Below, in pieces: positions 1-10,188 of a DNA stretch of 64,000 nt. The notes below the pieces were generated by a model that did not search any database, was not told the DNA's origin, and worked only from the letters and a program-made list of their open reading frames with translations. The position numbers and the translations under genes are program-made. Location: the NCBI RefSeq assembly GCF_037265215.1, contig NZ_CP147737.1, positions 1,644,001-1,708,000 of the forward strand, written 5' to 3'. Within the stretch, counting starts at the first letter, position 1; each line of letters opens with the position of its first letter. Origin of the DNA: Xenorhabdus griffiniae (GTDB lineage Bacteria > Pseudomonadota > Gammaproteobacteria > Enterobacterales > Enterobacteriaceae).

Positions 1-695
1 AAGCCGTTGAAGCAACGGGTGCAACCGCTTCTGTAATCTATGTTCCGGCACCATTTTGTAAAGATTCCATTCTGGAAGCGATTGATGCAGGTATTAAACT
101 GATCATCACTATTACAGAAGGCATCCCAACACTCGATATGTTGACCGTTAAGGAAAAACTGGATCAAGCTGGTGTCCGTATGATTGGTCCTAACTGTCCG
201 GGAGTCATTACTCCTGACGAATGTAAGATCGGTATTATGCCTGGTCACATTCACAAGTCAGGTAAAGTGGGTATTGTTTCTCGTTCAGGCACACTGACTT
301 ATGAAGCAGTTAAACAGACCACAGATGCTGGGTTAGGGCAATCTACCTGTGTTGGTATCGGTGGTGATCCAATCCCAGGTTCAAATTTCATTGATATTCT
401 GCAACTGTTCCAGGAAGATCCACAGACAGAAGCGATTGTCATGATTGGTGAAATTGGTGGTACAGCCGAAGAAGAAGCTGCGGCTTACATCAAAGAACAT
501 GTGACTAAACCGGTTGTTGCTTATATTGCGGGTGTGACTGCACCTAAAGGTAAGCGCATGGGCCATGCTGGAGCGATTATCGCAGGTGGTAAAGGGACAG
601 CAGACGAGAAATTTGCTGCCCTGGAAGCTGCGGGGGTGAAGACAGTACGTAGCCTTGCAGACATTGGTGATGCTGTAAAAGCGTTATTGGTATAA
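1..695 (+). CDS. sucD: Succinyl-CoA ligase (ADP-forming) alpha subunit, 3' part
   Basis: The reading frame is open from the first bases (codons from position 3), so the gene starts outside the window. The product is the alpha subunit of succinyl-CoA synthetase, which with SucC makes succinate and ATP from succinyl-CoA in the TCA cycle in the cytoplasm. The visible part carries the end of the CoA-binding domain and the ligase domain with the active-site phosphohistidine in the motif [12 protein letters not shown] (His codon at 564-566). The C-terminus ([10 protein letters not shown]) matches the family ending, so the 3' end is complete. A hairpin with T-rich tail follows 30 bases after the stop, and cydA lies downstream as in E. 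coli, where sucABCD is also near cydAB. Confidence 0.97.
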   Translation, partial: AVEATGATASVIYVPAPFCKDSILEAIDAGIKLIITITEGIPTLDMLTVKEKLDQAGVRMIGPNCPGVITPDECKIGIMPGHIHKSGKVGIVSRSGTLTYEAVKQTTDAGLGQSTCVGIGGDPIPGSNFIDILQLFQEDPQTEAIVMIGEIGGTAEEEAAAYIKEHVTKPVVAYIAGVTAPKGKRMGHAGAIIAGGKGTADEKFAALEAAGVKTVRSLADIGDAVKALLV

Positions 696-723
696 AGATC
701 ACAAAATAAACTCTTTTTATAGA

Positions 724-756
724 AAAAGGCTGCCTTGGGGTGGCCTTTTATTTTTA
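724..756 (+). terminator. Rho-independent terminator of sucD
   Basis: AAAAGGC at 724-730 pairs with GCCTTTT at 743-749, with a further imperfect GC-rich inner stem, followed by a T-rich run. It closes the suc operon. Confidence 0.75.
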
Positions 757-1339
757 TTTATAATATTAACAGTAGGTTAGTCATTTATAAGATCAGTTTT
801 TTTTCAATTTAATTGAGTTGGATTTTAGTAAAATCTATTTATTTGATTAATTAAATTGGAAATATCGGAAAAATATATTTTTTAAAGAATGAAAACGAAA
901 AGTTAATTTTCTAATGCGTTTTACAGCAAAAAATAAATTACGAGTCATTGCAAATAACAACTTATTAACACTAAATAAACTATAATGAAATAATAACTGT
1001 AAAGCTTAACAAAATAAGGAAAAAATTGACTAAAATCAATTTATTACTCTGGATTGTATTCGCTAAACTTGATTAAATTGATCTAGTATATATAGGCATT
1101 AACCTAAGAATGTATAGTATTGTTGACCTATATTCAGAATTCTAAGCTGAGTCACGTAAAAGCTATTTATTGTATGTGAATATAGGCGTAATATTATTGT
1201 GGTATCTATTGAGTTTTTTGATTTTGTAATAATTCATTGTTGTGTTTGAGGCATTTATTGCTGGTAGTTACGAGACTTTCGTTTTACGAAGTCGGGTTGC
1301 CGCAAGTCGGTGTCTTCCTGCTAGGAGCAAGGAGTCAAG
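757..1339 (+). other. Long AT-rich leader/promoter region of the cyd operon
   Basis: About 580 bases without a gene. The stretch is strongly AT-rich and ends in a conserved-looking leader: an imperfect hairpin GACTTTCG (1274-1281) with CGAAGTC (1287-1293), then the ribosome binding site AAGGAG at 1329-1334 five bases before cydA. The length fits the multi-promoter cydA upstream region known from E. coli, where FNR and ArcA repress or activate with oxygen. Only the FNR-like site below is clear by eye; ArcA sites cannot be called by eye. Confidence 0.5.
1026..1039. promoter_or_regulatory. FNR-like site upstream of cydA
   Basis: TTGACTAAAATCAA matches the FNR consensus TTGAT-N4-ATCAA in nine of ten specified positions. 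It lies about 300 bases before cydA, in a region where FNR and ArcA sites are known in E. coli. Function here is inferred from sequence and context. Confidence 0.5.
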
Positions 1340-2911
1340 ATGTTTGATATTGTCGAACTGTCACGATTACAGTTTGCCTTAACTGCTATGTACCATTTTC
1401 TATTCGTCCCATTAACGCTCGGTATGGCGTTTTTGCTTGCGATCATGGAAACGGTATATGTCCTTTCTGGCAAACAAATCTATAAAGATATGACAAAATT
1501 CTGGGGTAAGTTATTTGGTATTAACTTTGCCTTGGGTGTCGCAACGGGCTTGACCATGGAGTTCCAGTTCGGAACCAACTGGTCATATTTCTCACATTAT
1601 GTTGGTGATATTTTCGGTGCGCCTTTGGCCATCGAAGGTCTGATGGCATTCTTCCTCGAATCCACATTCGTTGGTCTGTTTTTCTTCGGGTGGGATCGAC
1701 TGAGTAAGAAACAACACTTGGCGGTTACCTGGCTGGTTGCATTAGGCTCTAACTTCTCTGCATTGTGGATCCTGATTGCGAATGGTTGGATGCAAAACCC
1801 GATTGCGTCTGACTTTAACTTCGAAACCATGCGAATGGAGATGGTGAGCTTCAGCGAACTGGTACTTAACCCAGTAGCACAGGTGAAATTTGTCCATACT
1901 GTTGCCGCCGGTTATGTAACAGGGGCTGTTTTTGTGCTAGGCATCAGCTCTTACTATCTGCTTAAAGGGCGCGATTTGGGGTTTGCTAAACGTTCTTTTG
2001 CGATTGCAGCGAGTTTTGGTATGGCTGCGGTACTGTCTGTCATTGTTCTGGGTGATGAATCTGGATATGAAATGGGGGACGTGCAGAAAACCAAATTGGC
2101 AGCAATTGAAGCAGAGTGGGAAACCCAGCCACCTCCGGCTTCATTCACGCTGATTGGTCTTCCCGATCAGGACAAAATGGAAAATAAATACGCTATCCAA
2201 ATTCCTTACGTTTTAGGTTTAATTGCTACCCGCTCTACAGAGACACCGGTTGTTGGTCTGCGTGATTTGATGAGCCAGCATGAGCAGCGTATCCGTAATG
2301 GCATCAAGGCTTATGAATTACTGGAAGAACTGCGTGCAGGTAATGTTGATCCGAATGTTCGCAGTGCATTTAATGAAAGTAAGAAAGATCTTGGTTATGG
2401 CATGCTCGTGAAGCGTTATACCCAAAACGTAGCTGATGCGACAGAAGAGCAAATTAAAGCCGCGGCGAAAGACTCTATCCCACGTGTAGCACCACTCTAC
2501 TTTGCATTCCGTATCATGGTTGCTGCTGGTTTTATTATGTTGTTGGTTATCGGCTTGTCGTTCCTGAGTGTTCTCCGTAACCGCATCGGTCAACATAAGT
2601 GGCTGTTACGTGCGGCATTGTTCAGTATTCCATTGCCATGGATTGCCGTTGAAGCTGGTTGGTTTGTCGCAGAATATGGCCGTCAGCCATGGGCGATTGG
2701 TGAAGTGTTACCAACGGCTGTCGCGGCTTCAACACGCAGTGTCGGTGATCTGATTTTCTCAATGGTGCTGATTTGTGGTCTGTATACTTTGTTCTTGATC
2801 GCAGAGATGTTCTTGATGTTCAAATTTGCCCGTCTTGGCCCAAGCAGCCTCAAGACTGGACGTTACCATTTTGAGCAAAAAACCGCTTCTTCAGCGAATA
2901 ATATTGGGTAA
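1340..2911 (+). CDS. cydA: Cytochrome bd-I ubiquinol oxidase subunit I
   Basis: Quinol-oxidising subunit of the inner-membrane bd oxidase, which reduces oxygen to water at low oxygen tension. At 523 residues it has the usual family length. The start is fixed by AAGGAG five bases upstream. Visible hallmarks are His19 in the first helix (high-spin haem b595 ligand), the His in [10 protein letters not shown] (about residue 186, haem b558 ligand), and the long periplasmic Q loop after [15 protein letters not shown], which is the long form typical of enterobacteria. It is the first gene of cydA-cydB-cydX-ybgE, with 14 bases to cydB. The long upstream region has an FNR-like site, consistent with oxygen control. 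Confidence 0.98.
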   Translation: MFDIVELSRLQFALTAMYHFLFVPLTLGMAFLLAIMETVYVLSGKQIYKDMTKFWGKLFGINFALGVATGLTMEFQFGTNWSYFSHYVGDIFGAPLAIEGLMAFFLESTFVGLFFFGWDRLSKKQHLAVTWLVALGSNFSALWILIANGWMQNPIASDFNFETMRMEMVSFSELVLNPVAQVKFVHTVAAGYVTGAVFVLGISSYYLLKGRDLGFAKRSFAIAASFGMAAVLSVIVLGDESGYEMGDVQKTKLAAIEAEWETQPPPASFTLIGLPDQDKMENKYAIQIPYVLGLIATRSTETPVVGLRDLMSQHEQRIRNGIKAYELLEELRAGNVDPNVRSAFNESKKDLGYGMLVKRYTQNVADATEEQIKAAAKDSIPRVAPLYFAFRIMVAAGFIMLLVIGLSFLSVLRNRIGQHKWLLRAALFSIPLPWIAVEAGWFVAEYGRQPWAIGEVLPTAVAASTRSVGDLIFSMVLICGLYTLFLIAEMFLMFKFARLGPSSLKTGRYHFEQKTASSANNIG

Positions 2912-2925
2912 GCAGGAGTCCACTT

Positions 2926-4065
2926 ATGCTTGATTATGATGTATTACGATTTATATGGTGGCTGCTGATTGGTGTGTTACTGATCGGTTTCACGGTGACT
3001 GATGGTTTCGATATGGGAGTGGGAATCCTGCTGCGGATCATTGGTAAAAATGATACCGAACGCCGTATCATGATTAACTCAGTTGCCCCGCACTGGGATG
3101 GTAACCAGGTTTGGTTAATTACCGCGGGTGGTGCCCTGTTTGCCGCATGGCCGATGGTATATGCCGCCGCTTTCTCTGGCTTTTATGTGGCCATGATTCT
3201 GGTTTTGGCTGCTCTGTTTTTCCGTCCGGTTGGCTTCGATTACCGTTCAAAACTGGAAAGCAGCAAATGGCGTAATATGTGGGATTGGGGGCTGGTTATC
3301 GGTAGCTTCGTACCTGCATTGGTTATCGGAGTGGCATTCGGTAACTTGTTGCAAGGCGTACCGTTGGCGGTAGATTCTTACCTGCGTGTCTCTTATGAGG
3401 GTTCATTCTTTGGATTGCTAAACCCTTATGGTTTGCTGGCAGGGGTGATTAGCCTGATGATGATTGTGACGCAAGGGGCAACGTATCTGCAAATGCGTAC
3501 AACAGGCGAACTGCACTTGCGCTCCCGTACTGCAACCCATGTTTGTGCTGCGATAACGGCAATTGCGTTCCTGCTGGCAGGGATATGGCTGATTTATGGC
3601 ATTGATGGCTATGTTGTCACGGGAGGCCTGGATGTTAATGCGGCATCCAATCCGTTACATAAAGAAGTTATCCAGCAGGCAGGCGCATGGCTGACCAACT
3701 TCAATAACTATCCTGTTCTGTGGGCTATACCTGTGTTGGGCGTATTGCTTCCACTGCTGACTATACTGGCTACCTGGATGGATAAAGGTGCTTGGGCATT
3801 CTTATTCTCATCCCTGACAGTCGCTTGCATTATCCTGACTTCAGGGATTGCTATGTTCCCGTTCGTGATGCCATCAAGCATTGATCCGAATGTCAGTCTG
3901 ACTATGTGGGATGCGACATCCAGTCAGTGGACGTTGCAAGTTATGTTCATTGTTGCACTTATCTTCGTTCCTATCGTGCTGTCTTACACCATATGGTGTT
4001 ATTACAAAACCTTCGGGCGTTTGGATAAGAACTACATTGATAACAACAAACACTCACTGTACTAA
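2926..4065 (+). CDS. cydB: Cytochrome bd-I ubiquinol oxidase subunit II
   Basis: Second large subunit of the bd oxidase. The 379-residue protein has eight to nine hydrophobic segments and the N-terminal family signature around FTVTDGFDMGVG and the conserved NSVAPHWDGNQVW stretch. It supports assembly and the proton pathway of the CydA haem sites. A ribosome binding site (GCAGGAG) lies shortly before the ATG. The gene sits 14 bases after cydA and 11 bases before cydX, so the four genes are very probably one transcript. Confidence 0.98.
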   Translation: MLDYDVLRFIWWLLIGVLLIGFTVTDGFDMGVGILLRIIGKNDTERRIMINSVAPHWDGNQVWLITAGGALFAAWPMVYAAAFSGFYVAMILVLAALFFRPVGFDYRSKLESSKWRNMWDWGLVIGSFVPALVIGVAFGNLLQGVPLAVDSYLRVSYEGSFFGLLNPYGLLAGVISLMMIVTQGATYLQMRTTGELHLRSRTATHVCAAITAIAFLLAGIWLIYGIDGYVVTGGLDVNAASNPLHKEVIQQAGAWLTNFNNYPVLWAIPVLGVLLPLLTILATWMDKGAWAFLFSSLTVACIILTSGIAMFPFVMPSSIDPNVSLTMWDATSSQWTLQVMFIVALIFVPIVLSYTIWCYYKTFGRLDKNYIDNNKHSLY

Positions 4066-4076
4066 GGAGCATAAGC

Positions 4077-4193
4077 ATGTGGTATTTTGCTTGGATTCTC
4101 GGAACGCTCTTGGCTTGTAGCTTTGCGGTCATTGCTGCTTTGGCACTTGAGCATAGCGAATCACAGAACGCTTCTGAGAGTGACAAAAAATAA
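4077..4193 (+). CDS. cydX: Cytochrome bd-I small subunit CydX
   Basis: A 38-residue single-pass membrane protein that starts MWYFAWILGTLLACSF, the signature of CydX (YbgT family). CydX binds the CydA haem region and stabilises the bd-I oxidase. The gene lies 11 bases after cydB behind AAGGAG, and its TAA overlaps the ATG of ybgE by one base (TAATG), showing translational coupling. The tail after the helix (EHSESQNASESDKK) is charged and variable, as usual. It is easily missed because of its size. Confidence 0.95.
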   Translation: MWYFAWILGTLLACSFAVIAALALEHSESQNASESDKK

Positions 4194-4480
4194 TGTTGGC
4201 TGATAAATGCTACCAACTTATGGATAAGGGCCCATTGAGGGCTCTTATCCTCATTATCGCCTTAACACTCGCTGCCTGTGTGTTTTGGGATCCGGCCCGT
4301 TTTGCCGCCAGTACCAGTTCACTACAAATATGGCAAGGTGTTTTATTGATTTGGGCAGTTTGTTCTGGCGTTACTTTTGGTGTTGGTTTTCATCCTAACC
4401 ATCTTATTTGGCGATTGTTTTTTCATCCGCTACCTGCATTTTTTATTCTTCTTTTTGGCTTATATCATTTCTTTAAGTAA
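4193..4480 (+). CDS. ybgE: Cyd operon protein YbgE
   Basis: A 95-residue protein with three hydrophobic stretches (about residues 15-32, 44-64 and 74-93). Position, length and the late motif FHPLPAFFILLFGLYHF match YbgE, the conserved inner-membrane protein of unknown function encoded at the end of cydABX operons. The start codon overlaps the cydX stop. A strong terminator follows directly, so this is the last gene of the operon. Its role in the oxidase is not established. Confidence 0.9.
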   Translation: MLADKCYQLMDKGPLRALILIIALTLAACVFWDPARFAASTSSLQIWQGVLLIWAVCSGVTFGVGFHPNHLIWRLFFHPLPAFFILLFGLYHFFK

Positions 4481-4492
4481 AATAATTGTAAT

Positions 4493-4524
4493 TTTATAGG
4501 CCATCGGCCTATAAATTTTTTTTA
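4493..4524 (+). terminator. Rho-independent terminator of the cyd operon
   Basis: TTTATAGGCC (4493-4502) and GGCCTATAAA (4506-4515) form a perfect 10-bp stem with a three-base loop, followed by a run of T. It separates cydABX-ybgE from ybgC-tol. Confidence 0.9.
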
Positions 4525-4594
4525 CTGACAGGTCATTCCAAAGCGCTATTGTCTTAAGTATAGTGACAGCGTCAATTCGCCTAATTAGGATTAT

Positions 4595-4999
4595 ATGAGT
4601 AATATGTTATTCCGTTGGCCTATCCGTGTTTACTACGAAGACACAGATGCTAGTGGTGTGGTTTATCACGCTCGGTATTTGGGTTTTTACGAAAGAGCTC
4701 GTACAGAAATGTTGCGGGAAAGAGGTTTCCACCAACAGTCTATGCTAGATGAGCAAGTTGGCTTTGTTGTTAGTCGCATGACGATTGACTACCGGAAACC
4801 AGCAAAACTGGATGATCAGCTGGTTGTTGAAAGCGAAGTTACAAATATCCGTGGCGCTTCTCTAACATTTATTCAACGAATTGTTGATTGCAATGGCGTA
4901 GTTATCAGCAGCGCAGAATGTCTGGTTGTCTACGTGAATTCATCTCAAATGAAGCCGATTGCGCTTCCAAAGTCTATTGTCGCGGAGTTTAAGCAGTGA
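4595..4999 (+). CDS. ybgC: Tol-Pal associated acyl-CoA thioesterase YbgC
   Basis: A 134-residue hot-dog-fold thioesterase of the 4-hydroxybenzoyl-CoA thioesterase group. The N-terminal motif [19 protein letters not shown] contains the catalytic Asp region. YbgC hydrolyses short acyl-CoA or acyl-ACP in the cytoplasm and is always encoded with tolQRA. The C-terminal [16 protein letters not shown] is nearly the same as in E. coli. The stop codon overlaps the GTG start of tolQ (GTGA), so translation is probably coupled. Confidence 0.95.
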   Translation: MSNMLFRWPIRVYYEDTDASGVVYHARYLGFYERARTEMLRERGFHQQSMLDEQVGFVVSRMTIDYRKPAKLDDQLVVESEVTNIRGASLTFIQRIVDCNGVVISSAECLVVYVNSSQMKPIALPKSIVAEFKQ

Positions 5000-5685
5000 C
5001 TGACATGAACATCCTGAATTTATTTCTTAAGGCAGGCTTCTTAGTACAGCTGATCATGCTGATTTTGATTGGCTTCTCTATCGTCTCTTGGGCAATCATT
5101 ATTCAACGAACAAAAATCCTGAATGCCGCAAGCCGTGAGGCAGAAGCATTTGAAGATAAATTTTGGTCTGGTATTGAATTATCTCGCCTTTACAAAGAAA
5201 GTCAGTCACGCCGTGATTCGTTAAGTGGTACTGAGCAGATATTCCATTCCGGGTTTAAAGAATTTGCTCGTTTACATCAGGCAAATAACCATGCACCAGA
5301 AGCGGTTATTACAGGGGCTTCCCGTGCCATGCGTATTTCACTAAATCGTGAGTTGGAAGTATTGGAAAATCATATACCATTTCTGGGTACAGTAGGTTCG
5401 ATCAGCCCTTATATTGGTTTGTTTGGTACGGTTTGGGGGATCATGCATGCATTTATTGCATTGGGAGCGGTCAAACAGGCAACCTTGCAAATGGTTGCGC
5501 CTGGTATTGCTGAAGCTTTGATTGCAACAGCGATTGGCCTGTTCGCGGCAATTCCTGCGGTGATGGCTTATAACCGCCTGAACCAGCGAGTTAACAAACT
5601 AGAACAAGTTTACGATAACTTTATGGAAGAATTCCTGGCTATCCTGCATCGTCAGGCTTTTGCTTCCAATACTAATAAGCCGTAA
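4996..5685 (+). CDS. tolQ: Tol-Pal system proton channel subunit TolQ
   Basis: Inner-membrane subunit of the TolQ-TolR motor, which uses the proton motive force to drive TolA and pull the outer membrane inward during division. The 229-residue length is normal. Three membrane segments are visible (about 20-40, 135-160, 170-195), with the conserved [20 protein letters not shown] block and the [13 protein letters not shown] block. The GTG start ([14 protein letters not shown]) overlaps ybgC by four bases, as in E. coli. tolR follows after 24 bases. Confidence 0.97.
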   Translation: MTDMNILNLFLKAGFLVQLIMLILIGFSIVSWAIIIQRTKILNAASREAEAFEDKFWSGIELSRLYKESQSRRDSLSGTEQIFHSGFKEFARLHQANNHAPEAVITGASRAMRISLNRELEVLENHIPFLGTVGSISPYIGLFGTVWGIMHAFIALGAVKQATLQMVAPGIAEALIATAIGLFAAIPAVMAYNRLNQRVNKLEQVYDNFMEEFLAILHRQAFASNTNKP

Positions 5686-5709
5686 TAAATCGTAAGGGGA
5701 AATCAGCGA

Positions 5710-6141
5710 ATGGCGCGCACTCGTAGTCGCAGACGTGAGCTAAAATCTGAGATCAATATCGTCCCCTTGCTGGACGTGTTGCTGGTATTACTGCTTATTT
5801 TCATGGCAACGGCACCGATTATCACGCAAAGTGTGGAAGTTGATTTACCTGATTCGGTGGATTCAAAGACCGTTTCCAGCACGGATAATCCGCCGGTCAT
5901 AGTGGAAGTTTCTGGGGTAGGGCAGTACAACATGATTGTTAATCAGGAACGCTTGGAGTTGTTACCTGAACAGCAAATCGTTGCAGAAGCTCAAACCGTG
6001 ATGAAAGCCAATCCGAAAACGGTTTTCTTGATCGGTGGCGCTAAGGAAGTTCCTTATGATGAAATTATCAAGGCATTGAATATGCTTCGTCAGGCCGGTG
6101 TCAAATCGGTGGGCTTAATGACTCAGCCTATCGGCGCCTGA
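5710..6141 (+). CDS. tolR: Tol-Pal system protein TolR
   Basis: A 143-residue ExbD/TolR family protein with one N-terminal transmembrane helix (about 20-40) and a periplasmic domain. The helix contains the proton-carrying Asp in INIVPLLDVLLVLL. The C-terminal domain with ANPKTVFLIGGAKEVPYDEI is family typical. TolR works with TolQ to energise TolA. A GGGGAA ribosome binding site precedes the ATG; tolA follows after 35 bases. Confidence 0.97.
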   Translation: MARTRSRRRELKSEINIVPLLDVLLVLLLIFMATAPIITQSVEVDLPDSVDSKTVSSTDNPPVIVEVSGVGQYNMIVNQERLELLPEQQIVAEAQTVMKANPKTVFLIGGAKEVPYDEIIKALNMLRQAGVKSVGLMTQPIGA

Positions 6142-6176
6142 CAACGGTTGTCACTTAAAGTTTCTGGATATCGAGC

Positions 6177-7238
6177 GTGGGAAAGACAAGCGAGCAAAAT
6201 AATAGGCTGAATCGCGCCATTATTATTTCGGTAATATTGCACATTATCCTGATCGGATTTCTGATTTGGGGTCCTTGGGGGCAAAAAACAGAAATGGGGG
6301 GCGGTGGACAAAGCGGTACTGTCATTGATGCTGTTATGGTTGATCCGAATGCCGTCGTTCAGCAATATAACCAGCAACAACAGCAACAGGCCAATGCAAA
6401 GTTAGCTGAACAACAGCGGAAGAAAAAAGCGGAGCAACAGGCGGCTGAATTGCGGGCAAAGCAGGCGGAAGAACAGGAACGTTTGAAAGTGGCTGAAGAA
6501 GAGCGAATTAAAGCATTGCAGGAAGCTGAAGCGCAGAAAAAACAGTCTGAGGCTGCTGCCACTAAAGCACGTGAAGAGCAGGAACAGGCTGATGCCGCTG
6601 CTGCCAAAGCGCGTGAAGACCAAAAGCAGGCAGAAGAAGCGGCTGCAAAAGCACTGGCAGAAAAAGAACGAATTCTAAAAGAGCAAGCGGAAGCCCGCCA
6701 GAAAGCGGAAGCCCAGGCGAAGAAAGAAGCGGAAGAGGCAGTAAAACGTAAAGCGGCGGCTGAGGCGGAAGCTAAAGCGGAAGCTAAGGCCAAGGCAGAG
6801 GCAGAAGAAAAAGCTAAGGTGAAAGCAGAAGCAAAAGCTAAGGCTGAAGCAGCAAAGCAAGCTCAAACGGTTAATGATCTGTTAGGTGGATTAGCGTCTA
6901 ATACGCCTAAGCAGGGGGGAGCAACTTCGGCCGGAAAAGGTGGTGGTAAGAAAAGTGGGCCTTCAGATTCGGAAATTAATAATTACAAGGGACGGATCCA
7001 GTCTGTGATCCAGCAGAATTTTCGCGATCCAAGCCTGTATATCGGTCGTACTTGTGATTTGAATATAAAGCTGGCGCCAGATGGATTACTGATTGATATC
7101 AAAGCAGGAGCGGGTGATCCGGCATTATGTCGAGCCGCTATTACCGCCGCTAATTTGGCAAAAAAAATGCCGCCTCCACCAAGCAAAGAGGTTTATGAAT
7201 ATTTTAAGAGTTTCACGCTAGAATTTAAACCGCAGTAA
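6177..7238 (+). CDS. tolA: Cell envelope integrity protein TolA
   Basis: TolA links the inner membrane motor TolQR to Pal and TolB at the outer membrane. The 353-residue protein has a transmembrane helix at about 13-33, a very long helical Ala/Lys/Glu/Gln-rich rod from about 64 to 226, and a globular C-terminal domain from about 263. That domain contains two cysteines (GRTCDLN and PALCRAA) that form the family disulphide. The start is GTG at 6177, giving the normal short cytoplasmic N-terminus (MGKTSEQNNRLNRAI). The biased rod creates long open frames on the other strand, which are not genes. A 166-base gap with its own promoter space separates tolA from tolB. Confidence 0.96.
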   Translation: MGKTSEQNNRLNRAIIISVILHIILIGFLIWGPWGQKTEMGGGGQSGTVIDAVMVDPNAVVQQYNQQQQQQANAKLAEQQRKKKAEQQAAELRAKQAEEQERLKVAEEERIKALQEAEAQKKQSEAAATKAREEQEQADAAAAKAREDQKQAEEAAAKALAEKERILKEQAEARQKAEAQAKKEAEEAVKRKAAAEAEAKAEAKAKAEAEEKAKVKAEAKAKAEAAKQAQTVNDLLGGLASNTPKQGGATSAGKGGGKKSGPSDSEINNYKGRIQSVIQQNFRDPSLYIGRTCDLNIKLAPDGLLIDIKAGAGDPALCRAAITAANLAKKMPPPPSKEVYEYFKSFTLEFKPQ

Positions 7239-7404
7239 GTTAAATGTTTGGTAGATAATCATTATGTGTTAACCAAACTTACGAATAATTTATATGTACA
7301 AACAAAATTATTAGATTTTATTTAGGTGTCTAGTTTTGTTTGTTGGCGTTTGTTAGAATCCGGCGGATTATTGCGGCAGATAAAAAGATCGCGATAAGGG
7401 AGAG

Positions 7405-8715
7405 ATGATGAAGCAAACTTTTAAACAGATGTTTAAAGTCATATTGGGCTTTCTGGTGATGTGGGCAGCGCTTGCTCATGCAGAGGTTCGCATTGAAATT
7501 ACACAGGGTGTTGATTCTGCCCGTCCTATTGGCGTTGTTCCATTTAAATGGACTGGGGTCGGTGAGTCACCAGAAAATATTGGTTCAATTATTGCTGCGG
7601 ATTTGAGAAACAGTGGGAAATTTAATCCGATTGACTCTGCTCGTATGCCGCAACAACCAACTACTGCATCAGAGGTAACGCCTGCCGCATGGGCTGCGTT
7701 AGGGATCGATTCAGTTGTTGTTGGAAATATTCAACCCAGTGCAGATGGTAAATTCCTGGTTTCTTATCAGCTTGTTGACGTTGCTGGTGCGCCAGGAACG
7801 GTCTTGGCACAAGAACAATTCACAGTTGAAAAGAAATGGTTACGTTTCGCCGCACACACAGCCAGTAATCAGGTATTTGAAAAATTGACAGGCATTAGAG
7901 GTGCATTTACTACTCGTATAGCTTACGTCGTTAAAAATAACAGTGCGGGGAAATATCGTTATGAGCTGCGTGTTTCTGATTATGATGGCTATAATCAATT
8001 TACCGTACATAGCTCACCGGAACCATTGATGTCACCGGCCTGGTCGCCAGATGCTTCCAAGCTTGCCTATGTTACATTTGAAGGCGGTCGCTCTGCGCTG
8101 ATTATTCAAACACTGGCAACAGGTGCTGTTCGTCAGGTCGCTTCGTTCCCTCGCCATAACGGAGCCCCCGCATTTTCTCCGGATGGAACTAAGCTTGCTT
8201 TTGCATTATCTAAAACTGGTAGTTTGAATCTTTACGTGATGGATTTAGCGTCTGGCCAAATCCGCCAGATTACCGATGGCCGCAGTAATAATACTGAGCC
8301 AAGCTGGATGCCAGATAGCCAGACACTGGTCTATACCTCAGATCAGGGTGGGCGTCCACAATTGTATAAAATCGATATTAATGGCGGTGCTCCACAACGC
8401 CTAACTTGGGAAGGATCACAAAACCAAGATGCAGATGTTAGCCCTGACGGTAGTTTTATTGTGATGGTTAGCTCAGCGAGTGGCAGTCAGCATATCGCCA
8501 AACAGGATCTGGCAACGGGATCTGTCCAAGTCTTGACAGATACGTTTCTGGATGAAACGCCGAGCATCGCACCTAATGGCACTATGGTGATTTATAGCTC
8601 CACTCAAGGGTGGGGAACTATATTGCAGCTAGTTTCGACTGATGGGCGTTTCAAAGCGCGTCTTCCGGCTACCGATGGACAGGTAAAATTCCCTGCCTGG
8701 TCGCCGTATCTGTGA
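7405..8715 (+). CDS. tolB: Tol-Pal system beta-propeller protein TolB
   Basis: Periplasmic protein that binds Pal and TolA and signals between the envelope layers. A Sec signal peptide ends after residue 26 (LAHA then EVRIEIT), followed by the N-terminal domain and a six-bladed propeller with repeated P-x-W/F-SPDG motifs (about 210-430). There are two adjacent ATG codons; the second, at 7408, has the better distance from the AGGGAGAG ribosome binding site, so the mature gene may start one codon later. Pal follows after about 40 bases. Confidence 0.96.
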   Translation: MMKQTFKQMFKVILGFLVMWAALAHAEVRIEITQGVDSARPIGVVPFKWTGVGESPENIGSIIAADLRNSGKFNPIDSARMPQQPTTASEVTPAAWAALGIDSVVVGNIQPSADGKFLVSYQLVDVAGAPGTVLAQEQFTVEKKWLRFAAHTASNQVFEKLTGIRGAFTTRIAYVVKNNSAGKYRYELRVSDYDGYNQFTVHSSPEPLMSPAWSPDASKLAYVTFEGGRSALIIQTLATGAVRQVASFPRHNGAPAFSPDGTKLAFALSKTGSLNLYVMDLASGQIRQITDGRSNNTEPSWMPDSQTLVYTSDQGGRPQLYKIDINGGAPQRLTWEGSQNQDADVSPDGSFIVMVSSASGSQHIAKQDLATGSVQVLTDTFLDETPSIAPNGTMVIYSSTQGWGTILQLVSTDGRFKARLPATDGQVKFPAWSPYL

Positions 8716-8757
8716 TGCATAATAATATGTATGGCAAACTATAAAAGGATCAAAGAG

Positions 8758-9258
8758 ATGCAACTGAACAAAATGCTAAAAGGGCTGATGTTAGCTTTAC
8801 CAATCATGGCCGTAGCAGCGTGTAGTTCTAACAAAACTGGCAATAATGATCAGTCTGGTGTAAGCACTGTTGATAATTCTTCTAAGACTCTGTCTGCTGA
8901 AGAATTAGCACGTCAGCAGATGCAAGAGCTGCAAAACAACAACATCGTATACTTCGGTTTCGATAAGTACGATATCAACAGCGAATTTGCTCAGATGTTG
9001 GATGCACATGCTGCCTTCCTGCGCACTAACCCATCTGTTAAAGTGACTATCGAAGGTCACGCGGATGAGCGTGGTACTCCAGAGTACAACATTGCTCTGG
9101 GTGAGCGTCGTGCGAACGCAGTGAAAATGTATCTGCAAGGCAAAGGCGTTTCTGCTGATCAGCTTGCTATCGTTTCTTACGGTAAAGAAAAACCAGCTGT
9201 ACTTGGCCATGACGAAGCAGCATATGCGAAAAACCGTCGCGCTGTGATCGTATACTAA
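8758..9258 (+). CDS. pal: Peptidoglycan-associated outer-membrane lipoprotein Pal
   Basis: A 166-residue lipoprotein. The signal peptide ends in the lipobox VAAC with the lipidated Cys at residue 22, then a linker and an OmpA-like peptidoglycan-binding domain with [20 protein letters not shown] and the final KNRRAVIVY. The start at 8758 is chosen because it gives a proper signal peptide and follows AAAGGATC; an upstream in-frame ATG at 8731 would add nine residues before the signal sequence. Pal anchors the outer membrane to the murein and is pulled by TolA. Confidence 0.97.
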   Translation: MQLNKMLKGLMLALPIMAVAACSSNKTGNNDQSGVSTVDNSSKTLSAEELARQQMQELQNNNIVYFGFDKYDINSEFAQMLDAHAAFLRTNPSVKVTIEGHADERGTPEYNIALGERRANAVKMYLQGKGVSADQLAIVSYGKEKPAVLGHDEAAYAKNRRAVIVY

Positions 9259-9267
9259 GAGTAATGC

Positions 9268-10032
9268 ATGAACAGTAACTTCAGACGTTATATGTTGGGT
9301 CTGTCGTTATTGGTTGGCGTAGCGGCTCCTTGGGCCGCTACCGCCCAAGCGCCAATCAGTAATGTCGGCTCAGGCTCCACCGATGAGCGCCTCTCCCAAT
9401 TAGAGCGTATTTCTGACGCTCACAGTCAATTATTAACTCAGCTCCAGCAACAACTTTCTGATTCGCAACGTGATATCGATACACTCCGTGGCCAAATTCA
9501 GGAAAACCAGTATCAATTAAATCAGATCATTGAACGTCAAAAAGATCTTTATCTGCAATTGGATAAAATCACCAATCCAGCCAGTGCAGAGAATTCAGAA
9601 CCAGAAAATCGTTCGGCACAAGCTGGGAATAAACAATCTGCTGTGTCGGCAAGTACAGGAAGTGAAAAAGGTGATTACGATGCCGCTGTTTCTTTGGCTA
9701 TCAATACCAAAGAATATGATAAAGCGATTGTCGCATTTCAAAATTTTGCCAAAACCTATCCCAAATCTAAATATTTGCCGAATGCTAATTATTGGTTAGG
9801 GCAGTTGAATTACAACAAAGGCAAGAAAGACGATGCGGCTTATTATTTTGCCACTGTCGTGAAAGACTATCCTAAGTCACAAAAAAGCAGTGATTCCCTG
9901 TATAAAGTGGGTTTAATCATGCAGGAAAAGGGGCAAAAGGATAAAGCGAAAGCGGTTTATCAGCAGGTGGTTAAGCAATATCCAGGTACTAATGCAGCAA
10001 AAATGGCCGGGAAAAAGCTTTCTGGGATGTAA
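9268..10032 (+). CDS. cpoB: Cell division coordinator CpoB (YbgF)
   Basis: A 254-residue periplasmic protein that couples Tol-Pal driven outer-membrane constriction to peptidoglycan synthesis by PBP1B. It has a signal peptide ending about ATAQA (residues 24-28), a coiled-coil trimerisation segment (about 35-95), a low-complexity linker, and three TPR repeats from about 130 (GDYDAAVSLAINTKEYDKA, then YPKSKYLPNANYWLG). It is the last gene of the tol-pal cluster and starts nine bases after pal. Confidence 0.95.
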   Translation: MNSNFRRYMLGLSLLVGVAAPWAATAQAPISNVGSGSTDERLSQLERISDAHSQLLTQLQQQLSDSQRDIDTLRGQIQENQYQLNQIIERQKDLYLQLDKITNPASAENSEPENRSAQAGNKQSAVSASTGSEKGDYDAAVSLAINTKEYDKAIVAFQNFAKTYPKSKYLPNANYWLGQLNYNKGKKDDAAYYFATVVKDYPKSQKSSDSLYKVGLIMQEKGQKDKAKAVYQQVVKQYPGTNAAKMAGKKLSGM

Positions 10033-10033
10033 T

Positions 10034-10077
10034 AATTATCCCCGAAAGGTCAGATATCGGTCTTTTGGGGGATAATT
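10034..10077. terminator. Long inverted repeat after cpoB, possible terminator
   Basis: AATTATCCCC (10034-10043) pairs with GGGGATAATT (10068-10077), and the stem continues inward with GAAAG/CTTTT. There is no run of T after it, so it may act as an RNA-stabilising hairpin rather than a classical terminator. Confidence 0.5.
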
Positions 10078-10188
10078 GACTGCTTAATAAGCATTTAAAC
10101 AAGTTTTCTAAAATAAACGTTGCACCATACTGAGAAATCAGTAATATATGCCGCCGTTGGCAAGGATAACTGCCAAACAGATTTAGAT

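Noticed and set aside
6359..6866. Long open frames on the minus strand inside tolA (Ala/Ser/Phe-rich).
   Set aside because: They are mirror images of the Ala/Lys/Glu-rich rod of TolA; composition is extreme and there is no start site or homology.
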